A stretch of 64,000 bases of DNA. It comes from Pseudomonas brassicacearum (lineage in GTDB: Bacteria; Pseudomonadota; Gammaproteobacteria; Pseudomonadales; Pseudomonadaceae). The notes under the pieces are model-generated. The model saw only the letters and a list, made by a program, of their open reading frames with translations. It searched no databases and was not told the DNA's origin. Location of the stretch: NCBI RefSeq assembly GCF_003732225.1, contig NZ_MOBJ01000006.1, positions 372,001 to 436,000 on the forward strand. The letters run 5' to 3'. The position numbers and the translations under genes are program-made. Numbering within the stretch: position 1 is the first letter of the stretch; every line of letters begins with the position of its first letter. This document shows, one piece after another, positions 58,489 through 64,000 of the stretch.

Positions 58489-58620
58489 TCAAGTGCCTGA
58501 AAGATTTCGGCGGCGCATCAACCGATAAGCCGCCGGGATGACAAACAACGAAAGCAACGGCGCCGTGACCATTCCACCGACCATCGGCGCGGCTTTGCCG
58601 GAAGCAAACAGCACGACGGT
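58489..58620 (-). pseudogene. 3' remnant of a CusA/CzcA heavy-metal RND pump gene
   Basis: The minus-strand frame ending at 58489 contains [20 protein letters not shown] followed by AAYRLMRRR, the hallmark C-terminus of CusA/CzcA-type metal efflux proteins. Upstream of this the homology stops and the frame reads unrelated sequence. It overlaps nothing functional and abuts the stop of the zinc-ribbon gene. Confidence 0.65.
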
Positions 58621-58676
58621 GCTGAACAAGGTTACTGCAGGCTTTGTGATCGTGACTTCCAGAATGCTAGTGAGAC

Positions 58677-59005
58677 TCAAGCATCGGAATCCTCCTGAGG
58701 GGCAATACCCGTACCGGAATCTCTTTGCCAGGCTCGATGCAAAAGATCGATGACCTCCTCGTCCGAAGTCTGGGCGAAGTTCATGTACCAATAGCCGATC
58801 GACATCAGCCACTCGGGAATCAGCGGGCAAACCAGCTCATCCACTTCGCTGCGCAGCGCCTCGACCGTCTCAAGCGGTGCCACGGGCACGGCAACGACGA
58901 TGCGCGATGGCGCTTGCAGACGCACAGCGTGGATCGCGGCCATCGGCGAACCTCCAGGGCTGTGGCGACCTCATACGCCACCGGAACACCGCCACGGGGC
59001 AAGGC
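58677..59005 (-). pseudogene. Internally deleted phosphoribosyltransferase gene
   Basis: Minus strand. The start of a type-I PRTase, LPRGGVPVAYEVATALEV (59002-58945), is joined out of frame near 58943 to its C-terminal part, AAIHAVRLQAPSRIVVAVPV and ...[20 protein letters not shown]. The middle of the enzyme with the PRPP-binding DDG-x-ATG motif is gone. Such PRTases are common in stress and metal islands, which matches the RND fragment next to it. Confidence 0.65.
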
Positions 59006-59144
59006 GAGTCAGCGTTCTCCCATGAAGTCTCCCTGGTCTTGATTTATATCAAGTCACCGCCATCGGCAACACAGTCCCTGCACTATGATTAATCCAAGTG
59101 TTCGGACCGGATCCCTCTGAGCGTCCGTACGGTGGGTTGCTTAT

Positions 59145-59963
59145 ATGAATGGTTCGATTCGGCTTCTGGTGTGCGCCATGCTGGTGTGCATCTGCCGGCT
59201 GGCCTTGGGCGCGGACGCAGCCGCGCAGAGCGCCGAACAGCGCGTCACGATCCTCGTTTACCACCGTTTTTCGCAGACACTGGACGACTCGATGACCGTG
59301 CGCATGAGCACCTTCGAAACCCAGTTACGTGTCCTGCACGAGCATGGCTACCACATCGTGCCGCTGCGTGAAGTGGTCGATTGGTTGCAGGATCCAAATG
59401 CGACGTTACCGCAGAAACCGGTAGCGATCACCGTCGACGACGGGCATCGTTCGGTATACGAAAAGCTGCTGCCCATCGTGCTGCGCGAGCGATTTCCGGT
59501 CACGCTGTTCATCTATCCATCGGCGATCTCGAACGCCTCCTATGCGCTGACCTGGGAGCAATTGAGTAGCCTGCAACAGACCGGGCTCTTTGACATCCAG
59601 TCGCACACGTACTGGCATCCCAATTTCAAGGTCGAGCGCAGACACCGTACACCAGCGGATTTCCAGCAATTTGTCCGCATGCAACTCGACAAGTCCCGTC
59701 GACGTCTAGAGGCGCAAACCGGTACGCATATCGACATGCTCGCGTGGCCGTTCGGGATCTACGACGACGAGTTGATCACACTCGCCTCCGACGGGGGTTA
59801 CATCGTTGCCTTCACACTGGACGCGCACAAGGCGGACCGGCATGCACGGCTGCTCGCGCTGCCGCGCTTTCTGATGACCGATGCCTACGGCGCCAGCGCA
59901 TTCGCGCACCTGCTCGGCGAACCGAACACCCCGCCGATACCCGCAACGGGGAGCGCACGATGA
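59145..59963 (+). CDS. Polysaccharide deacetylase (NodB/PgaB N-domain type)
   Basis: 272 aa. Signal peptide LLVCAMLVCICRLALGADA. Catalytic motifs: VTILVYHRFSQ, the metal triad start VAITVDDGHRS (Asp-Asp), HTYWHPNFKVER (His-x-x-x-His on the SHTYWH strand), LAWPFGIYDDEL and ALPRFLMTDA. Removes acetyl groups from N-acetylglucosamine polymers or peptidoglycan fragments in the periplasm. Overlaps the next gene by ATGA. Confidence 0.9.
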   Translation: MNGSIRLLVCAMLVCICRLALGADAAAQSAEQRVTILVYHRFSQTLDDSMTVRMSTFETQLRVLHEHGYHIVPLREVVDWLQDPNATLPQKPVAITVDDGHRSVYEKLLPIVLRERFPVTLFIYPSAISNASYALTWEQLSSLQQTGLFDIQSHTYWHPNFKVERRHRTPADFQQFVRMQLDKSRRRLEAQTGTHIDMLAWPFGIYDDELITLASDGGYIVAFTLDAHKADRHARLLALPRFLMTDAYGASAFAHLLGEPNTPPIPATGSAR

Positions 59964-61234
59964 GCTTCATCCGCGCAGTGAGGCGCTATGCGCTCCCGAC
60001 GCTGCTCACCGCCGTCATTGCCCTGCTGACCGAGCAAGCCGCCCAGGGCATCACTGGCGTCGTGCTCGACTCGAGTACGCAAAATCCGCTCGCCGACGCA
60101 ATCATCACGACATCGGCTGGCGTGATGCGCACCGACGAACGCGGGCGGTTCGAGATTGCCGAGGCGGTCAAGAGCATCGCGGCCCGCGCCCCTGGGTATC
60201 TGCGCGCCGAAGCCAAGGTGTCCGGCGATACGCCCGTGACGCTCGCGTTGACCCCGTTTCGCCCGAAAGCGCTCTACCTGTCGGTGTTCGGCGTGACCAG
60301 CAAGGCGCTGCGCAATAGTGCCGTCAGCCTTGCCGCAAACACCTTGATCAATGCACTGGTGATCGACGTCAAGGGCGACCGCGGCCTGACGCCGTATCGC
60401 AGCGCGGCGCGCGAGGCGATCGGCGCGGCAGCACACGTGACAGTGCACGCCCCACAGGCACAGGACTTTCCGGCGCTACTGGCCGAGCTGCATGCGCAAC
60501 ACCTGTATCTGATCGCACGCATCGTGGTGTTCAAGGACGACCCGCTCGCCGCCGCGCATCCGGAGTGGAGCGTGCACACCACCGAAGGCGAGCCGTGGCG
60601 TGATGGCGAGAACCTGCAATGGATGGATCCGTTTTCGTACGCCGTACGGCAGCACAATCTCGATATTGCCGAGGAGGCGGCGCGGATGGGCTTCGACGAG
60701 GTCCAGTTCGACTATGTGCGCTTTCCTGACAAGAGCGGGCTTCACTTTGTCCTCTCCAATACCCGGCGCAACCGGACTGCGGCGATCGTCGGCCTCCTGC
60801 AGGCCGCACGCACACGGCTCGCGCCCTACAATGTATTCGTCTCCGCGGACATCTTCGGCTACGTTTGCTGGAATCTGGACGATACCGCGATCGGCCAACA
60901 AATCGAATTGCTCGGCGAGCCGCTCGACTATATTTCGCCGATGCTCTACCCGTCCGGTTTTACCTGGGGGCTCCCGGGCTTGACCGACCCGGTCACCGAT
61001 CCCGGCCAGATCGTCAGGCGCTCCCTGACGGAGGCGATGAAGCGCACCCGTCTGCCGGGCGTGCGTTTTCGTCCGTGGCTGCAGGCCTTTCGCGACTATG
61101 CGTTCGATCGTCGCCTGTTTGACGCAGCGGCGATCAGTGCGCAGGTCAACGCCGCCGATGCAGCCGGCACCGATGGATGGATGTTATGGAACCCACGCAA
61201 TCACTACGACGCCGCCGATTTACCGCACCGTTGA
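59960..61234 (+). CDS. DUF4015 glycosidase with carboxypeptidase-regulatory-like domain
   Basis: 424 aa from ATG 59960. Signal segment LLTAVIALLTEQAAQG. Residues about 33-95 are a CarboxypepD_reg-like beta-sandwich (GVVLDSSTQNPLADAIITTS, DERGRFEIAEA). Residues about 100-415 are a GH-like TIM barrel with the DUF4015 signature GFDEVQFDYVRFPDKSG, YISPMLYPSGFTWG and FRPWLQAFRDYAF. PgaB has a similar deacetylase-plus-hydrolase pairing, here split over two genes. Confidence 0.88.
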   Translation: MSFIRAVRRYALPTLLTAVIALLTEQAAQGITGVVLDSSTQNPLADAIITTSAGVMRTDERGRFEIAEAVKSIAARAPGYLRAEAKVSGDTPVTLALTPFRPKALYLSVFGVTSKALRNSAVSLAANTLINALVIDVKGDRGLTPYRSAAREAIGAAAHVTVHAPQAQDFPALLAELHAQHLYLIARIVVFKDDPLAAAHPEWSVHTTEGEPWRDGENLQWMDPFSYAVRQHNLDIAEEAARMGFDEVQFDYVRFPDKSGLHFVLSNTRRNRTAAIVGLLQAARTRLAPYNVFVSADIFGYVCWNLDDTAIGQQIELLGEPLDYISPMLYPSGFTWGLPGLTDPVTDPGQIVRRSLTEAMKRTRLPGVRFRPWLQAFRDYAFDRRLFDAAAISAQVNAADAAGTDGWMLWNPRNHYDAADLPHR

Positions 61235-63573
61235 TCGGTGCGCTGCAATGCTGGGCGATGCTGGTTGGAATAGCGGCGGCGCAGATCGCGGGAGCCGCCG
61301 ATTTCGATGCGGCGGCGCGCCTGCAAGCCGCACAGATCGTCGAGGGGCAGATCAGCGCCGGACGCGTTCCAGGTGCCGTCGTCCTGATCGGGGACGCCAC
61401 GCACGTGCTCTATCGTCAGGCCTTCGGGCAACGCGCGACAACGCCCGAGCCCGAACCGATGACGCTGAGTACCGAGTTCGATCTCGCGTCGCTGACCAAG
61501 GTCATCGCGACCACCACGGCGATTATGCAACTGGCCGAAGCCGGCCGCATCGACCTGAACGCACACGTTGCAGAGTATTGGCCGGCCTTTGCGGCATTCG
61601 GCAAAGACGCGGTAACGGTGCGTGATCTGCTGGCGCACACCTCCGGGCTGCTGCCAGACCTGCCTGTGCGACCACTGCATCCGGACCGCGAAGGCGTGTT
61701 GAGCGCCATCGCGGCGCAGCGTTTGCGTAGCGCGCCAGGTGAGCGTGTCATTTACAGTGACCTGAATTTCGTGGTGCTTGGCGAACTGGTCGAGCGCATC
61801 ACGCACCGCACTCTCGACGCGTATTGCCAGGCTCAGATTTTCGGCCCGCTCGGTATGCGTGACACAGTCTTTGTGCCGGACCCCGGGCGAGCGGCCCGCA
61901 GTGCGCCGACACTCGCGAACAAGGCCGGCATCCGCCGCGGCCGCGTGCACGATCCGACGGCCGAATGGATGGGCGGTGTCTCCGGCAACGCCGGGTTGTT
62001 TTCCACCGCGGATGACCTCGCCCGCTTCGCGCAGATGATGCTCAACGAGGGGCGCGCTGGCGGCGTGCAGATTCTGCGGCCAGCGAGCATCGCCGCGCTC
62101 ACGAGTGCCGCCTCGCCGCTCGCGACGGCGCCGTGGCGCGGACTCGGCTGGGATCTGGCCGCACCGTTCGCGTCGAACCATGACCGTCTGCCGCCGATTG
62201 GCATGATCGGCCACACCGGATACACCGGCACAGGCCTGTGGATCGATCCGCTGACACGCCAATTCATCGTTATCCTGACCAACCGTGTGTACCCGGACGA
62301 CCGCGGTGACGCCCGCCCGCTGCGTGCGCAGTTGCTCGCGCTGCTGGCAAGCCGGGCCCCGCCTGCGAGCGTCGCGCAAATCGGCCGGTTGCTGCCATCG
62401 ACGTTGCCGGCACTGAGTGCCGCCGATCGCCTGCCGACCTCGACGGGCCCGGTACAGACCGGCATTGACGTGCTCGAGGCACAGCGGTTTGCGCCGCTCG
62501 CCGGCAAGCGCGTGGGCTTGATCACCAATCGCAGCGGCTTCGACGCCGAGGGCCGGCGCACCATCGACGTACTCGCGCACGCGCCAGACGTCACGCTGGC
62601 AGCGCTGTTCTCGCCGGAACATGGGCTGAATATCGATATGGACGAGCGAGTCGGCGACACCCTCGACACGGCGACGGGCCTCACCGTACACAGCCTCTAC
62701 GGCGCGGCGCGGCGCTTTCCGGCCGGCTCGCTCTCTGGACTGGATGCGCTGATCTTCGACATTCAGGATGCCGGCGTGCGCTTTTTCACCTACGAAACGA
62801 CGCTTGGCTACGCACTCGAGGCCGCAGCGGCGCGGCGCATTCCGCTGTTCGTGCTGGACCGGCCTGATCCGCTGGGTGCGCAGCGATTCGGCGGACCGGT
62901 GCTGGACAGCCGCCGCGAATCGTTCACCGGCTATTTCCCGGCGCCGCTGCAGCCCGGCATGACGGTCGGCGAACTGGCGAGTCTGTTCAACCGCAACAAG
63001 CACATTGGCGCCGATCTGCGTGTTGTGCCAATGCAGGGATACCGGCGCGCGATGACCTTCACCGACACCGGTCTCGGTTGGGTGCCGCTCTCGCCAAACC
63101 TGCGCACCCTGCCCCAGCTCGACCTCTACCCGGATGTCGGTTTGCTTGAGGGCGCAAAACTGAGCGTGGGACGCGGCACAGCGCATCCGTTCGAGTGGAT
63201 CGGCGCACCTTGGATCAACGCGACCCGGCTCGCACACGCGCTGAATGCCCTCGACCTCGGCGCGCATTTCGAGCCGATCGACTTCGTGCCCACCGAATCA
63301 ACCTGGCACGGTCAGCTCTGTCATGGCGTGAGCATTACTCGCGCCCCGGTGCCTGAGGGACGTCCCGTAGCAAACCTGGGGTTGGCACTGCTCGCCACAC
63401 TGCATGCGCTCTATCCGGGCACGTTAGATCTTGCGGCGACCCGCGACTCAATCGGCTCGCAAACCGTGTGGCAAGCGATCAGCGACGGCGTGACGCCTGA
63501 CGCAGCGCAAGCGCTCGACGCAGCGGCGCTTGAACGCTTCGCGCGACTACGGCAGGAGAACTTGCTCTATTGA
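61177..63573 (+). CDS. Bifunctional serine beta-lactamase-like/NamZ (DUF1343) exo-muramidase
   Basis: 798 aa; ATG 61177, or ATG 61186, lies inside the previous gene by 58 bp, and both precede a signal peptide (RRRRFTAPLIGAL, AMLVGIAAAQIAGA). Residues about 45-380 are a class C/esterase-like serine domain: nucleophile S105-x-x-K108 in LASLTKVIATT, Tyr in VIYSDLNFVV, GGVSGNAGLFSTADDLARFA. Residues about 425-790 are DUF1343/NamZ: VGLITNRSGFDAEG, LFSPEHGLNID, LIFDIQDAGVRFFTYETTL and GWVPLSPNLRTLPQLDLYPD. NamZ releases N-acetylmuramic acid from muropeptide ends. The fusion suggests joint trimming of peptide and sugar. Confidence 0.9.
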   Translation: MDVMEPTQSLRRRRFTAPLIGALQCWAMLVGIAAAQIAGAADFDAAARLQAAQIVEGQISAGRVPGAVVLIGDATHVLYRQAFGQRATTPEPEPMTLSTEFDLASLTKVIATTTAIMQLAEAGRIDLNAHVAEYWPAFAAFGKDAVTVRDLLAHTSGLLPDLPVRPLHPDREGVLSAIAAQRLRSAPGERVIYSDLNFVVLGELVERITHRTLDAYCQAQIFGPLGMRDTVFVPDPGRAARSAPTLANKAGIRRGRVHDPTAEWMGGVSGNAGLFSTADDLARFAQMMLNEGRAGGVQILRPASIAALTSAASPLATAPWRGLGWDLAAPFASNHDRLPPIGMIGHTGYTGTGLWIDPLTRQFIVILTNRVYPDDRGDARPLRAQLLALLASRAPPASVAQIGRLLPSTLPALSAADRLPTSTGPVQTGIDVLEAQRFAPLAGKRVGLITNRSGFDAEGRRTIDVLAHAPDVTLAALFSPEHGLNIDMDERVGDTLDTATGLTVHSLYGAARRFPAGSLSGLDALIFDIQDAGVRFFTYETTLGYALEAAAARRIPLFVLDRPDPLGAQRFGGPVLDSRRESFTGYFPAPLQPGMTVGELASLFNRNKHIGADLRVVPMQGYRRAMTFTDTGLGWVPLSPNLRTLPQLDLYPDVGLLEGAKLSVGRGTAHPFEWIGAPWINATRLAHALNALDLGAHFEPIDFVPTESTWHGQLCHGVSITRAPVPEGRPVANLGLALLATLHALYPGTLDLAATRDSIGSQTVWQAISDGVTPDAAQALDAAALERFARLRQENLLY

Positions 63574-63652
63574 CAACGGGTACCTGCAGGTGGCCCGCGT
63601 TATCAGGACGGGACTAAACGCTGTCACGGTATTCCGCCACCGCTATGCCCCA

Positions 63653-64000
63653 TCAAGACAGCGGCTTGACGATCATCAGACTGCAGGGAGCCCGGTTCAG
63701 GGTGTTCTCGGCGGTACTGCCGATGAATACGTTAACGCCCCGATAGTGCACGGTGCCCATCACAATCATGTCGAATGCATTATTCGCCGCGAAGCGCTCG
63801 ATCATTGTGTGGGGAGTACCGGTCACTCGATGCCGTCGTACCTGTGTTACCCCGTAGCGTTCGCCGAGCGTATCAAAGGCCTCTTCCTGGGCGTCGTTGA
63901 CAGCGTCTCTCAAGCTTTCTTCCATAGTCAGGTTTTGCAGGTTCACGCCAAGGTCACCCGCCATGGTCCAGCCGCTGACATTGAGCAAGTGCAACTTCGC
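63653..64000 (-). CDS. Universal stress protein (partial, runs off window)
   Basis: The minus-strand frame is open to base 64000 and continues right (AKLHLLNVSGW...). 113+ residues seen. UspA-fold C-terminal half: TLGERYGVTQVRRHRVTGTPHTMI, FDMIVMGTVHYRG with VFIGSTAENTLNRAPCSLMIVKPLS, the nucleotide-binding G-(2)-G-(9)-GS/T region (MGTVHYRGVNVFIGS). Starts before the right edge. Probably a two-domain UspE-like protein; only its last half is visible. Confidence 0.88.
   Translation of the reverse strand, partial: AKLHLLNVSGWTMAGDLGVNLQNLTMEESLRDAVNDAQEEAFDTLGERYGVTQVRRHRVTGTPHTMIERFAANNAFDMIVMGTVHYRGVNVFIGSTAENTLNRAPCSLMIVKPLS

Noticed and set aside
61204..63267. 687-residue open frame on the minus strand opposite the NamZ fusion
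   Set aside because: Arises from high-GC codon bias opposite a clearly coding gene; its product is Arg/Gln/His-rich with no domain.

Overview
The window reads as a chromosomal segment of a gamma-proteobacterium, most likely a Pseudomonas of the fluorescens/putida type. The reasons are GC-rich dense coding, REP-like inverted pairs, HutC-type GTATATAC operators, the ArsJ/GAPDH arsenate module, the DUF1302-DUF1329-YCF48-RND cluster, and a dif-like site at 56103-56130 differing at one base from the E. coli dif sequence as I recall it. That site places the right part of the window at the replication terminus. Genus is inference; no marker gene such as rRNA is present.

Layout. 1-2711: end of a SUF iron-sulfur operon (sufD end, sufS, sufU, and a SufT fused to a cysteine-free A-type-like domain), followed by a DUF255 thioredoxin-fold protein and a cysteine-free AhpD/CMD-like protein. 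5157-14878: a compact HutC-like regulon with a histidine-type ABC transporter, a HisC-like aminotransferase, a GntR/UTRA repressor, an FAD-dependent 2-hydroxyacid dehydrogenase, histidine ammonia-lyase and a divergent 2OG-Fe(II)/IPNS-family oxygenase. It carries three copies of a GTATATAC-core operator. The set could channel an imidazole 2-hydroxyacid through a 2-oxoacid and histidine to urocanate. 15082-24341: a complete selenocysteine module, with formate dehydrogenase fdnGHI (in-frame UGA plus SECIS), fdhE, selA, selB and tRNA-Sec.

24364-28000: MgtE-like transporter, a yybP-ykoY manganese riboswitch in front of a CaCA-family exchanger, and a LprI/MliC lysozyme-inhibitor-like fusion. 28111-37092: GlxA-like regulator, then a seven-gene catabolic operon (quinone oxidoreductase, TauD-like dioxygenase, BKACE enzyme, MFS, DsbA/FrnE-like, Rieske ferredoxin, UPF0324 exporter) and a converging AraC regulator. 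37446-47051: alpha/beta hydrolase, DUF1302 and DUF1329 envelope proteins, YCF48-like protein, MMPL/RND transporter and acyl-CoA dehydrogenase. 47167-49410: arsenate detoxification pair (GAPDH plus ArsJ). 49513-54310: diguanylate cyclase, SorAB-type sulfite dehydrogenase, a secreted unknown and a YfcE-like phosphoesterase.

54400-59100 is lower-GC, gene-poor and damaged. It holds orphan genes, a PD-(D/E)XK-like protein preceded by a start-less fragment, the dif site, a frameshifted ORF pair, and debris of a metal RND pump and a phosphoribosyltransferase. 59145-63573 is a GC-rich three-gene cluster acting on cell-wall or exopolysaccharide glycans: NodB-type deacetylase, DUF4015 glycosidase, and a serine beta-lactamase-like/NamZ fusion. 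The window ends in a universal stress protein gene that runs off the right edge.
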